In this document: one piece after another, positions 53,601-61,056 of the stretch
Layout of the letters: every line of letters starts with the position of its first letter
How positions within the stretch are numbered: position 1 is the stretch's first letter
Assembly (NCBI RefSeq): GCF_002355415.1
Contig: NZ_AP014936.1
Location: forward strand, 2,046,001-2,110,000
Source of the DNA: Sulfurifustis variabilis
GTDB taxonomy: Bacteria > Pseudomonadota > Gammaproteobacteria > Acidiferrobacterales > Sulfurifustaceae
Reading direction: 5' to 3'
Length of the DNA stretch: 64,000 nt
The notes under the pieces: generated by a model
The model's database searches: none
Told to the model about the DNA's origin: nothing
Seen by the model: only the letters and a program-made list of their open reading frames with translations
Position numbers and translations under genes: made by a program

Positions 53601-53876
53601 GAGACTCGGCTGCATGCCGTTGGTCCCCGGTGGAACGGTGATTGGAACTGTGTAGGTCGCTGCGCCGGAAGCGTTCACCGCAAAGCTGCCGGGCGTCGTT
53701 CCAACTTGCGCCGTCGGCGTAATGACAGCCTGAGCAGGGAGAATGGCGTAAAAAGCGGCAACCACAAGACCGATTGCCCACTTCAAGGCAGGTCCCGGTC
53801 GTAGAAGGCTTCGGACGATTGCGGTGCTGAGTACGCGAGCGCAGAACGCGCTGCCGTGAGCGACAAGGACGTGCAT
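47619..53876 (-). CDS. Secreted SpvB/FG-GAP/YD-repeat (Rhs) protein with HELAH C-terminal domain
   Basis: 2085 residues. A signal peptide (KWAIGLVVAAFYAILPAQA) precedes an SpvB-type domain (residues about 55–330; NGMQPSLGLVYHSQGGNGLV). Residues 340–790 hold FG-GAP/VCBS-type units (FVGDFNGDGKADLMLVYRD), three of them in perfect 393-base DNA repeats. YD/Rhs repeats follow (about 950–1670), then the Rhs core (LYDPVLGRFISPDT, NPLSLIDPSGHS, ending near 1792). The last 290 residues are the variable part and contain HELAH (His2022–His2026), a metallopeptidase-like motif. There is no PAAR or T6SS linker, so Sec export fits better. Overlap with the lipoprotein gene suggests a toxin–immunity pair. Confidence 0.85.
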   Translation of the reverse strand: MHVLVAHGSAFCARVLSTAIVRSLLRPGPALKWAIGLVVAAFYAILPAQAVITPTAQVGTTPGSFAVNASGAATYTVPITVPPGTNGMQPSLGLVYHSQGGNGLVGVGWGIAGLSIIHRCGATFELDGFKSGVNFDANDRFCLDGERLVLIGGNEYRTERESLKKIIANGTASNPNSFYLYEPDGRIMEYGTTADSRIEAVGRTDAYIWALNKARDQNGNFLSVSYYEDSVNGEYHATQISYTGNDSAGIAPYSSVQFVYGQRPDVITLYQIGSRVTQTVRLTNIRTFVGTTAVRDYRLSYQPAVSPTTGRSRLEAIRECDASGYCLPPTTFAWQESSDTLSYAGAGTGGHHAYWNTVVDNSTYKGRPFVGDFNGDGKADLMLVYRDPSSPTVSIYHWNSDASGKLAYAGEGNGGAGTGPHWNAVDSSTYKGKPFVGDFNGDGKADLMLVYRDPNSSTVTINHWNSDASGKLAYAGAGTGGHHAYWNTVVDNSTYKGRPFVGDFNGDGKADLMLVYRDPSSPTVSIYHWNSDASGKLAYAGEGNGGAGTGPHWNAVDSSTYKGKPFVGDFNGDGKADLMLVYRDPNSSTVTINHWNSDASGKLAYAGAGTGGHHAYWNTVVDNSTYKGRPFVGDFNGDGKADLMLVYRDPSSPTVSIYHWNSDASGKLAYAGEGNGGAGTGPHWNAVDSSTYKGKPFVGDFNGDGKADLMLVYRDPNSSTVTINHWNSDASGKLAYAGEGSGGAGVGSHWNSVDSSTYRGQVFSDDFDGDGKADLMLVYRDPNSPTVTINHWGGDRQAQDVVSHTRNGLGAENTVVYAAVTDELFHVRDFNSLYPYQDFATHAFVVTSAGESDGNGGFRTTTYRYGGLKRHAIADAILDFRWTEVRGPDELVHVTYYNQNREAGIDGTVSVSETYVGEVRVKYVANTWNQMTNVCGGTRRPGLYSSYEESRELSGALVTTVNTSTTFDSCGHATTTISSFGDGLKKTTNNFYAHNSASWILGQLVRSEITGEAPGQAPQTRVTAYNYDALGRLTQEIVEPDQPSLTLTTTYGYGDPFGNRTSKTVSGYGLTARTEHQAYDAQGRFPVQKTNALGHTISFTYDPGSGAVDSQTDSNGLVTRWDYDGLGRQTGERRPDGTQSTIVYSSYSPGYAIETTTSGSGSAWVYFDILGRETKKVTIGFGDREIHRDRGYDSLGRLQWESHPYFQGEPVHSTEYEYDPLGRIKVATAPGNRQTTTAYNGLVTTVTNPLGQPRTTVRNSQGWTVEATDFAGTVNFKHDPFGNLLTVTDVLGNVTSMQYDLRGRKIGMQDPDMGSWTYGYNALGELTQQIDAKAQSVAISYDVLGRIKTKTAPEGTSTWEYDTATNGIGKLRRVTGWDGFEETYAYDELSRVKLALTSIQGVLYSTRTSYDELGRVATITYPRTGYSIRQVYDENGHLWQVLNASSNSLVWQVDDADAHGRITSEYFGNGIKSQRTYDHEKGTIESIRTGVNADGQVQDQTFTFNAVGNLLSRSDAIEGLNETFVYDDLNRLVTANGAVTKTYQYDAIGNITYKSDTGYYTYGQNGSKPHAVTGVSGSVNATYVYDANGNMVLGGGRAITYTSFNKPYTIRSGAQTITFRYDANGNRLVKASPSSTTMYVGRLYERVNGNAGTEHRHYVYAGNSLVAIRSTDDADVGPTRYIHTSHLDSVDTITDENGNVVERLSFDPFGKRRQPNGQDATGPITSSTTRGFTRHEHDDEVGLINMNARLYDPVLGRFISPDTIVPSSLNSQAFNRYSYVINNPLSLIDPSGHSWLSKGWKRLKKNVKRFTQKVLREVGGIPYVGGLANVGVMTNLSFGAAYGWSTGDWRSVGQAHITGAKLAGSALVGANFSGSMLGQMVGSGINGWLQTGNSEGFFRGFAAGAIPADLGLSDLYLTNPYANVGIGIVRDGLRGYVVGGKEGIKEGIACGQVSNMFGHAWGLASSGFAAPEFRDGAFFYRGGANNFYYAITFGNVITDATPNGALYYNALNTDYEKWLNAHELAHAFSQAPVLGAAYIPAHIMSQWVGGGVVALPFLEYAPFHPLPYDSSPPVRFYSAPFDYLV
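51660..52838. repeat. Three tandem 393-bp repeats within the Rhs gene
   Basis: The same landmark (GTGTTCCAGTAGGCG) occurs at 52021, 52414 and 52807, exactly 393 bases apart, and the sequence between copies reads identical. Each unit encodes two FG-GAP modules, 131 residues. A partial, diverged unit lies at the low-coordinate end (51500–51660). Boundaries are approximate. The repeats create open frames in all other frames, which are not genes. Confidence 0.9.
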
Positions 53877-54073
53877 GTCCGCCTCCCTGGCAGGCAGTGT
53901 CCGCTTTGATTCTTCTGGTCGACTGCCCGCGATTATTGTTATGCAGGTCTTCTTATTGTCTCTCGGCCGCCTGCGAAACGACCGTCATGCAGCAGCGACT
54001 TTAAAAGCGGATTTCCTCGGACGTCAAGTGCCCGTGCAATATCAGCACATCCTTATTCGCAGGTCGAATCGCT

Positions 54074-54547
54074 TCAGCGTTCGATGAGTACGACCGCCTG
54101 CGCGGCGATGCCCTCTCCCCGCCCCGTGAAGCCCAGGTGCTCGGTCGTCGTTGCCTTGACGTTCACGCAGTCGAGCGCGATCGCCAGGTCCTCGGCGATG
54201 TTCGCCGTCATGTGCGCGATGTGGGGCGCGAGCTTCGGGGCCTGGGCGATCACGGTGGCGTCGAGGTTGGCGATGCGCCAACCTCGCTTCGTGACCGCGT
54301 CGCGCACGCGGCGCAGCAGCACGCGGCTGTCGATGTTTTTGTATTGCGGGTCGCTGTCGGGGAAGTGGCGGCCGATGTCGCCGAGGGCGGCGGCGCCGAG
54401 GAGCGCGTCGCAGATCGCGTGGAGCAGGACGTCGGCGTCGGAGTGGCCGAGCAGACCTTTCTCGTAGGGAATCTTCACGCCGCCGATGATGAGGTCGCGG
54501 CCTTCGACCAGGGCGTGCACGTCGAAGCCCTGTCCGACGCGCATCAT
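54074..54547 (-). CDS. ispF: 2-C-methyl-D-erythritol 2,4-cyclodiphosphate synthase
   Basis: 157 residues with the metal motif GFDVHAL (Asp/His), [11 protein letters not shown], and the C-terminal [19 protein letters not shown]. It forms the cyclodiphosphate in the MEP isoprenoid pathway, with zinc at the trimer interface. The ATG overlaps the ispD stop (ATGA), so the two are translated together. The 3' end is duplicated as a remnant at 42728–42823. Confidence 0.97.
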   Translation of the reverse strand: MMRVGQGFDVHALVEGRDLIIGGVKIPYEKGLLGHSDADVLLHAICDALLGAAALGDIGRHFPDSDPQYKNIDSRVLLRRVRDAVTKRGWRIANLDATVIAQAPKLAPHIAHMTANIAEDLAIALDCVNVKATTTEHLGFTGRGEGIAAQAVVLIER

Positions 54548-55257
54548 GGCGCGGGCCCCTGCTGCTTAAGGTAGAGCTCGGCGAGCACGAGGTCGGCGGG
54601 AAGCGTGATCTTGATGTTGTCGGCCCGTCCCTCGATCACTTTCGGGCGCGCGCCGACCCGCTCCATCGCGGCGGCTTCGTCGGTGACCTCCACGCCATCC
54701 GCCAGCGCGCGCTTAAGCGCGTCGCGCAGGGACCCGAGACGGAACATCTGAGGAGTGAGCGCGCGCCAGAGATTCTGCCGGGGAACCGTCTCGATCACGC
54801 GGCCTTCGGCATCCGCGCGCTTGACCGTGTCGGTGAGCGGCATGGCGAGCAGGCCTCCTTCGCCATCCGCCGAAACGGCATCGATCAGCTTATCGAGATC
54901 CGAATGGCGAATGCAGGGACGCACCGCATCGTGAACCAGCACCCAGTCGTCCTCGCGCGCGGTCTTGGCCAGGACGATGAGCGCGTTCAGCACGGTCGCG
55001 GCGCGCGTCGCGCCGCCTTCCGAAGTCCCCATCAACCTGGGAAAGATCACGGGCCGCATCTTCTCCCAATGGACGTCGTCGCGCGATATGCCGACGAGCA
55101 CGCCCTGCAGGCGCGCGTAGCCACACAGTCGTTCGAGCGTATGGAGGATAACAGGCCGGCCGAGCAGCGGGAGGTACTGCTTGGGGAGGGCCGCCTTCAT
55201 GCGGGTCCCCGTCCCGGCCGCGGGAACGAGGCCCCAGATGCCTGTCGCCGCGGACAC
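54544..55257 (-). CDS. ispD: 2-C-methyl-D-erythritol 4-phosphate cytidylyltransferase
   Basis: 237 residues from a GTG at 55257. The nucleotide-binding motif [30 protein letters not shown] and the C-terminal [10 protein letters not shown] are classical. It makes CDP-methylerythritol in the MEP pathway and precedes ispF. The ispD–ispF order is common in Gammaproteobacteria. Confidence 0.97.
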   Translation of the reverse strand: MSAATGIWGLVPAAGTGTRMKAALPKQYLPLLGRPVILHTLERLCGYARLQGVLVGISRDDVHWEKMRPVIFPRLMGTSEGGATRAATVLNALIVLAKTAREDDWVLVHDAVRPCIRHSDLDKLIDAVSADGEGGLLAMPLTDTVKRADAEGRVIETVPRQNLWRALTPQMFRLGSLRDALKRALADGVEVTDEAAAMERVGARPKVIEGRADNIKITLPADLVLAELYLKQQGPAP

Positions 55258-55297
55258 GATAGCAGGGAGACCTTGTTAGGAAGCCTCTGAATGGGTC

Positions 55298-55384
55298 GTC
55301 ATTGCGAGGAGGGAAGCGACGAAGCAATCTCGCCACCGCCCGACTGCCTGGGACACCGGATTGCTTCGCTGCGCTCGCAATGAC
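55298..55384. repeat. Dispersed palindromic repeat, copy 2
   Basis: Begins GTCATTGCGAGGAGGGAAGC and ends GCTGCGCTCGCAATGAC. It lies between ispD and the CarD gene, with inner arms GAAGCAATC and GATTGCTTC. This is the same family as 7452–7537. Confidence 0.85.
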
Positions 55385-55410
55385 CGAAGAGCCGCTGAGC
55401 CAGGGTTTCC

Positions 55411-55926
55411 CTAGCTGGTGCCGTTCACGCCGATGCAGTCGCGGATCTGGTTGATGGCCGCCTCGGTCGTCATGCCCTGCACCGCCGCGATCTCGCGGGC
55501 GAGATAGCCGCTCGCGGTCTCGAGCAGCATGGACTCTTCGAACGACAGCCCCGACTGCTTCTTCCAGCGCATAAGATCGCGCACCACCTCGCCGATCTCA
55601 AGGTACGAGCCGGTGTTGATCTTGCGCTCGATCTCCTTGCAGCGCTCGGCCCAGTTGCCGCCGGTGACGCGCTTGCTGCTCTTCGCGGACAGCACCTTGT
55701 AGAGGTCTTTCAGCTTGCGGTTGTTGAGGAGCGGGCGGATGCCGCACTTCTCCACGTTGTCCTCGGGGACCTTTACCGTCATCTTGGTCTCCGGGATATG
55801 GATGACCAGGCACGGCCTGAAATCGTCGGCGACGTAGATTTCTTCGACTGCCTGGATCACGCCCACACCGGCCGAGGGATAAAACACGGTATCGCCGACT
55901 TTGAAGCGAGGGCGTTTCGCAGCCAT
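55411..55926 (-). CDS. CarD family RNA polymerase-binding regulator
   Basis: 171 residues from the ATG at 55926, which has GGGAG about 8 bases upstream (an in-frame TTG one codon earlier is less likely). The N-terminal half is a CarD/CdnL/TRCF RNAP-interaction domain (FKVGDTVFYPSAGVGVIQAV), and the C-terminal half is the helical DNA-minor-groove part (RWKKQSGLSFEESMLLETA). CarD proteins stabilise open promoter complexes. The gene is divergent from mfd, whose product has the same RNAP-interaction fold. Confidence 0.92.
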   Translation of the reverse strand: MAAKRPRFKVGDTVFYPSAGVGVIQAVEEIYVADDFRPCLVIHIPETKMTVKVPEDNVEKCGIRPLLNNRKLKDLYKVLSAKSSKRVTGGNWAERCKEIERKINTGSYLEIGEVVRDLMRWKKQSGLSFEESMLLETASGYLAREIAAVQGMTTEAAINQIRDCIGVNGTS

Positions 55927-56100
55927 CAATCGTCTCCCAATGGTTAGTTTTGTTGCCGCGCCGGATTGGCAACTTATTGCTATCTATTGCCAATTCCGCT
56001 GAGATTATGCCGGTAAGCCCCTACTCTGACAAGCGTTTCGAAAGGGCCGACGACGTGCACCTGCTGGGCTACAATAGCGCGCCTTTTTGAGCCCTTTATC

Positions 56101-59100
56101 ATGAGTTCCCCGCTGTCGGCATCGGAAAAAATCGTTTCGGCCTCGCCACTTGATCCGGTTTTGCCCTCCTCACCGGGGGAGCGGCTGGCCTGGACGCGGC
56201 TTCTAGGAAGCGCGCGGGGACTCGCGCTCGCCATGGCGGCCGCGCGCCATCGCGGGCCCCTGCTCGTGGTTACCCGCAGCGTCAGCGAGGCGAACCAGCT
56301 CGAAGACGAAATCCGGTTCTACCGCACCGATCCCGCGCTTCCGGTGCTGCCCTTCCCGGACTGGGAATGCCTGCCTTACGACATCTTCTCCCCGCACCAG
56401 GAGCTCGTTTCGCAGCGCCTTTCGACGCTCTACCGGTTGCCCGGGCTGTCGCGCGGTGTGGTGATCGCCGCCGTCTCGACGCTCCTTTACCGCCTCGCCC
56501 CGCGCGAGTACGTGGCCGGCCACAGCCTGATGCTCTCGGCCGGCGAACGGCTCGACCTCGACCCGTTCCGGGAGCAGCTCGTCCGGTCGGGTTACCACGC
56601 CGTCTCCCAGGTGATGGAGCCGGGCGAGTACGCGGTCCGCGGCGGGCTCGTGGACCTCTACCCGGTGGGCGCTCCCAGGCCGTACCGCATCGATCTCTTC
56701 GGCGACACGGTCGACTCGATCCGGGAGTTCGATCCCGAGACCCAGCGCTCCGGCGCGTCGCTCTCGTCCGTGCAGCTCCTGCCCGCGCGGGAGTACCCGC
56801 TCACGGAATCGGCGATCCAGCGGTTCCGCCAGACGTTCCGCGCCCGGTTCGAGGGGGACCCGCAGAAAGTCGGGATCTACCGGGACGTGAGCAAAGGCAT
56901 CGCGCCGGCCGGCGCGGAATTCTTCCTGCCGCTTTTCTTCGAGCGCACGGCGTCGCTCTTCGATTACCTCCCCGGGTCCGGCGTCTGCGTACTCGAGGAC
57001 GGCACGGAGCAGGCCGCGGCCGACTTTCTGCGCGAAGCGCGAGGCCGCTACGAGCAGCTTCGGTACGACGTGGAGCGCCCGCTGTTGCCGCCCGAGGAGA
57101 TCTTCATCGGCCCGGAAGCGTTCGACGCCTCGCTGAAGGGGTACCCCTGCGTGACGCTCCGCGACTTCTCGAGCGAGGCCGCCTCCTCCGGCAAGACCGT
57201 CGACTACGGCACGGCCGCTCCGGCGGAGCTGCGCGTCGATCACCACAGCGCAAAACCCTACGGCAGCCTGTACGACTACGTGGACGCCTATGCCGGCCGC
57301 GCGCTCATCGTCGCCGAGACCGCCGGTCGCCGGGAGACCCTGCACGCCCTGCTCCAGGACCACGGCCTCGACGTCCGGGACGTGGCCGGCTGGGCGGAGT
57401 TCCTGAAGAGCGACGCGCGACTCGGCCTCACGGCGGCGCCCCTCGATCGCGGCCTGGCCCTCACCGACCCGGCCATCGCGGTCATCGCCGAATCGCAGCT
57501 CTACGGCGAGCGGGCCGTGCAGCGGCGCCGGCGGCAGAAAGCGGAGCGCGATCCGGCCGCGATCATCCGCAGCCTCGCCGAGCTGCAGGTCGGCGACGCC
57601 GTCGTCCACGAAGACCACGGCGTCGGTCGTTACCTCGGCCTGCAGACCATCGACGTGGGGGACGGGCCGACCGAGTTCATCTGCCTCGAGTACGCCGACG
57701 GCGACAAGCTGTATCTGCCGATCCTGTCGCTGCACCTCATCACGCGCTACACCGGCACCGACCCGGAACAGGCGCCGCTGCACAAGCTGGGCGGCGAGGC
57801 GTGGGAGAAGGCCAAGCGACGCGCCCTCGAGAAGGCCTACGACGCGGCGGCGGAGCTGCTCGAGGTCTACGCCCTGCGCGCGGCGCGCAAGGGGCACGCG
57901 TTCAACGCCCGCGATGTCACTTATCACGGCTTTGCCGAATCGTTCCCCTTCGAAGAGACGCCCGACCAGGCGCGCGCAATCGACGAGGTCATGCGCGACA
58001 TGGAGACCGAGAAGCCCATGGACCGGCTCGTGTGCGGAGACGTGGGCTTCGGCAAGACCGAGGTGGCGATGCGCGCGGCGTTCCTCGCCGTTCACGGCGG
58101 GAAGCAGGTGGCGGTGCTGGTGCCGACGACCCTGCTCGCGGCGCAGCACTATCAGAACTTCAAGGACCGCTTTGCCGGCACCCCCTACCGCGTCGAGCTG
58201 CTCTCCCGCTTCCGCAGCGCCTCCGAGGCGATGGAGGTGCTCGAGGGCCTCAAGGCCGGCAAGGTCGACATCGTCATCGGCACGCACCGCCTGCTGCAGA
58301 CCGACGTGCGTTTCGACCGGCTCGGGCTGCTCATTCTCGACGAGGAGCACCGCTTCGGCGTGCGGCAGAAAGAGCGGCTCAAGCAGCTGCGCGCCGAGGT
58401 CGACATCCTGACGCTCACCGCCACCCCCATCCCGCGCACGCTCAACATGGCGCTCGCGAACCTGCGGGACATCTCGATCATCGCGACCGCCCCCGAGGGT
58501 CGGCTCGCGATCAAGACGCTCGTCGCCGAGTGGAACCGGGACCTGATCCGCGAGGCCTGCCTGCGCGAGATCCGCCGGGGCGGCCAGGTGTACTACCTGC
58601 ACAACGAAGTCCGCACCATCGAGCGCGCCGCGCGCGAGCTGAAGGAGCTGATTCCCGAGGCGGAGATCGGCGTCGCCCACGGCCAGATGCCCGAGCGCGA
58701 GCTCGAGCGCGTCATGCTCGACTTCTACCACCGGCGCTACAACATCCTGGTCTGCTCGACGATCATCGAGTCCGGCATCGACGTGCCGACGGCGAACACG
58801 ATCGTCATCGAGCGCGCCGACAAGTTCGGGCTGGCGCAGCTGCACCAGCTTCGCGGGCGCGTCGGGCGCTCGCATCACCGTGCCTACGCGTACCTGCTGA
58901 TTCCCGGACGCAACGCGATCACGGCCGACGCCCGCAAGCGGCTGGAGGCGATCGAGTCGCTGGAGGAGCTCGGGGCGGGCTTCGCGCTGGCCTCGCATGA
59001 CCTGGAGATCCGCGGCGCCGGCGAGCTGCTGGGCGAGCAGCAGAGCGGCGAGATCGACGAAGTGGGCTTCGCGCTGTATTCGGAATTGCTCGAGCGCGCG

Positions 59101-59616
59101 GTGCGGTCGCTGCGGGCGGGCGAAAAGCTGCCGGCGAAGACGGAGTCGCGGGAGGTCGAGATCAACCTGCACGCGCCCGCACTGTTGCCGGAAAATTACC
59201 TACCCGACGTGCACATGCGGCTCGTGCTCTACAAGCGCATCGCGAGCGCCGAGAGCCTGGAGGCGCTGCAGACTCTTCAGGAAGAGATCGTCGACCGGTT
59301 CGGGGTGTTGCCCGAGGCGGGGAAACGCCTGTTCAAGGCGGCCGAGCTCAAGGTCCGCGCGGCGCCGCTCGGCATCAAGAAGGTCGACGCCGGAGCGAAG
59401 GGTGCGCGTATCGAGTTCGTCGAGAAGCCTCCGATCGACCCGGGCGCCATCATCCGGCTGCTGCAGTCCGCGCCGCGCACCTATCGACTCGACGGCCCGA
59501 ACCGCCTGCGCATCCTCACCGAGATGCCCGATCCCGAATCGCGGGTCAAGACGATCACAAAGCTTTTCGACACCTTGGCGCCCGCCAGGGTCGAAAAAGA
59601 GGAGCTGAGAGCGTAG
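56101..59616 (+). CDS. mfd: Transcription-repair coupling factor Mfd
   Basis: 1171 residues, the usual Mfd length. It has the UvrB-homology N-terminus (about 1–350), an RNAP-interaction domain (VGDAVVHEDHGVGRYLGL, about residue 498), a RecG-like translocase with Walker A (GDVGFGKTEVA), DEEHRFG and the TRG motif area (GRVGRSHHRAYAYLL), and the C-terminal D7 regulatory domain. Mfd removes stalled RNA polymerase and recruits UvrA. The ATG at 56101 follows a weak ribosome site. No frameshift was seen. Confidence 0.97.
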   Translation: MSSPLSASEKIVSASPLDPVLPSSPGERLAWTRLLGSARGLALAMAAARHRGPLLVVTRSVSEANQLEDEIRFYRTDPALPVLPFPDWECLPYDIFSPHQELVSQRLSTLYRLPGLSRGVVIAAVSTLLYRLAPREYVAGHSLMLSAGERLDLDPFREQLVRSGYHAVSQVMEPGEYAVRGGLVDLYPVGAPRPYRIDLFGDTVDSIREFDPETQRSGASLSSVQLLPAREYPLTESAIQRFRQTFRARFEGDPQKVGIYRDVSKGIAPAGAEFFLPLFFERTASLFDYLPGSGVCVLEDGTEQAAADFLREARGRYEQLRYDVERPLLPPEEIFIGPEAFDASLKGYPCVTLRDFSSEAASSGKTVDYGTAAPAELRVDHHSAKPYGSLYDYVDAYAGRALIVAETAGRRETLHALLQDHGLDVRDVAGWAEFLKSDARLGLTAAPLDRGLALTDPAIAVIAESQLYGERAVQRRRRQKAERDPAAIIRSLAELQVGDAVVHEDHGVGRYLGLQTIDVGDGPTEFICLEYADGDKLYLPILSLHLITRYTGTDPEQAPLHKLGGEAWEKAKRRALEKAYDAAAELLEVYALRAARKGHAFNARDVTYHGFAESFPFEETPDQARAIDEVMRDMETEKPMDRLVCGDVGFGKTEVAMRAAFLAVHGGKQVAVLVPTTLLAAQHYQNFKDRFAGTPYRVELLSRFRSASEAMEVLEGLKAGKVDIVIGTHRLLQTDVRFDRLGLLILDEEHRFGVRQKERLKQLRAEVDILTLTATPIPRTLNMALANLRDISIIATAPEGRLAIKTLVAEWNRDLIREACLREIRRGGQVYYLHNEVRTIERAARELKELIPEAEIGVAHGQMPERELERVMLDFYHRRYNILVCSTIIESGIDVPTANTIVIERADKFGLAQLHQLRGRVGRSHHRAYAYLLIPGRNAITADARKRLEAIESLEELGAGFALASHDLEIRGAGELLGEQQSGEIDEVGFALYSELLERAVRSLRAGEKLPAKTESREVEINLHAPALLPENYLPDVHMRLVLYKRIASAESLEALQTLQEEIVDRFGVLPEAGKRLFKAAELKVRAAPLGIKKVDAGAKGARIEFVEKPPIDPGAIIRLLQSAPRTYRLDGPNRLRILTEMPDPESRVKTITKLFDTLAPARVEKEELRA

Positions 59617-59636
59617 GCAGAAGGACTCGTCAGAGG

Positions 59637-59719
59637 TCGTTGCCAGGAGCGCAGCGACGAAGCACCCTCGCCGCACATCGAAACGCCGCATCAGACTGCT
59701 TCGCTACGCTCGCAATGAC
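59637..59719. repeat. Dispersed palindromic repeat, copy 3
   Basis: GTCGTTGCCAGGAGCGCAGC … GCTACGCTCGCAATGAC, just after the mfd stop. It is less perfect than copies 1 and 2. It may fold as RNA and slow or end transcription. Confidence 0.75.
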
Positions 59720-59762
59720 CGCTTTGGCGCTTGCCGGATCGAGGACGAGCAGGATTAATGAC

Positions 59763-59789
59763 CGAAGCAATCTCTTCGAGATTGCTTCG
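59763..59789. terminator. Strong hairpin after mfd (half-unit of the dispersed palindrome)
   Basis: CGAAGCAATCTC and GAGATTGCTTCG are perfectly complementary around a TTC loop, a 12-bp stem. It lies between the convergent mfd and def genes, where a bidirectional terminator is useful. No T-run follows, so terminator function is only a guess; the sequence is an inner half of the CATTGCGAG repeat. Confidence 0.5.
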
Positions 59790-59842
59790 CTATGCCCGCA
59801 ATGACGGGTCGGGACCCTCCGCCTCTTCAGCAGGTGGTCCCT

Positions 59843-60397
59843 TTATAGTTCTGCCTCCGCCGCCGGGGCGGATTTCTTCTCCAGCTCCGGGAATAGCACG
59901 TCCTCGTACCCGAGCAGTCTCAGATCCTTGAGCCGCATCGGGTAGAGCACCCCGTCGATGTGATCGCACTCGTGCTGGACCACGCGGGCGTGGAATCCCG
60001 AGACGGTCCGATCGATCGGGGCGCCGTGGCGGTCGTAGCCAGTATAGCGGATCGTTCGATGGCGGCCGACGAGACCCCGCATGCCCGGGACGCTCAGGCA
60101 CCCCTCCCAGCCTTCCTCCTGTTCGTTGCCGATCGGGTGGATGACCGGATTGATCAGTATGGTTTCGGGAACCGGCTCCGCCTGCGGGTAGCGCGGATTG
60201 GCCTTGACGCCGAAGATGACCAGGCGCAGCGAGACGCCGATCTGCGGGGCCGCGAGCCCGGCGCCGTTGTACGCCGCCATGGTGTCGAACATGTCCTCGA
60301 TCAGCCTGTCGAGCTCCGGCGTACCGAACTCCTTGACCGGCTCCGCCCGCCGGTACAGCACCGGCTCGCCCATCTTCAGCACTCTTCTGACGGCCAT
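59843..60397 (-). CDS. def: Peptide deformylase
   Basis: 184 residues from the ATG at 60397 (GAGGAC upstream), starting [20 protein letters not shown]. The three deformylase motifs are present: [18 protein letters not shown] and QHECDHIDG (HExxH-type with Cys). It removes the N-formyl group from new proteins using Fe2+. A 38-codon in-frame extension upstream is non-conserved and overlaps the divergent CsiV-type gene. It is not beside fmt, so this may be a second deformylase. Confidence 0.95.
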   Translation of the reverse strand: MAVRRVLKMGEPVLYRRAEPVKEFGTPELDRLIEDMFDTMAAYNGAGLAAPQIGVSLRLVIFGVKANPRYPQAEPVPETILINPVIHPIGNEQEEGWEGCLSVPGMRGLVGRHRTIRYTGYDRHGAPIDRTVSGFHARVVQHECDHIDGVLYPMRLKDLRLLGYEDVLFPELEKKSAPAAEAEL

Positions 60398-60464
60398 CGG
60401 TCCGTCCTCGAAATCGTCCGGGAATTGCCGGATACTATAGCGAATCGTTCGGAGCGGAAGAAAC

Positions 60465-61028
60465 GTGAAACGCCTATTCGTTACGGTTTGTCTGGTCTTG
60501 GCCACGCTCACCGCGCACGCCGTGACGACGAGCCCGCCCGTGCCGAGCTACGACATCGAGGTGCTGGTGTTCGAGATGCGGCTGCCCGAATACGAGGGGG
60601 CCGAGCTCTGGACCACCGACAACCTGAAGCCGGTGGACACCGCCGACGCGGTTGTCGCCGGCGAGACGCCGGTCGCCTCCGAGCTCTCCAACGCCGCCAC
60701 CGCCATTCGCTCCGACCCCCGGTTCCGGGTTCTGCTGCACAAGCGCTGGACCCAGCCGGCCGAGGCGCGCTCCGCGAGCAAGCCCGTCCTGCTCAGCACC
60801 GGCGACCGCGAGCTCGACGGCACGCTGCGTTTCTATATCGCCCGATTCCTGCATCTGGAGATGAACCTCACCTTCCAGCCGCTGGCGCTCGTGCAGACGG
60901 CCTTCCCGGCCGAATCGCAGGCCTTCCAGATCAACGAGCAGCGCCGGATCAAGACGCAGGAGCTGCACTACTTCGATCATCCCAAGTTCGGGGCGATCGT
61001 ACGCGTGGTGCCGACGGGGAAGGGATAG
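60465..61028 (+). CDS. CsiV-family periplasmic protein
   Basis: 187 residues from a GTG at 60465 with GGAG 14 bases upstream. A signal peptide ([19 protein letters not shown]) is followed by [27 protein letters not shown] and the end motif [19 protein letters not shown] ([15 protein letters not shown]). This is the PF10972/CsiV family, usually encoded beside mfd in gammaproteobacteria. The characterised member affects cell shape and peptidoglycan; exact role here is unknown. Confidence 0.85.
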   Translation: MKRLFVTVCLVLATLTAHAVTTSPPVPSYDIEVLVFEMRLPEYEGAELWTTDNLKPVDTADAVVAGETPVASELSNAATAIRSDPRFRVLLHKRWTQPAEARSASKPVLLSTGDRELDGTLRFYIARFLHLEMNLTFQPLALVQTAFPAESQAFQINEQRRIKTQELHYFDHPKFGAIVRVVPTGKG

Positions 61029-61056
61029 TCCGTCAGTCCGCGAACGCCGGACCGAA

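Noticed and set aside
56203..59172. Minus-strand open frame opposite mfd
   Set aside because: Antisense to a fully conserved Mfd; composition typical of a shadow frame.
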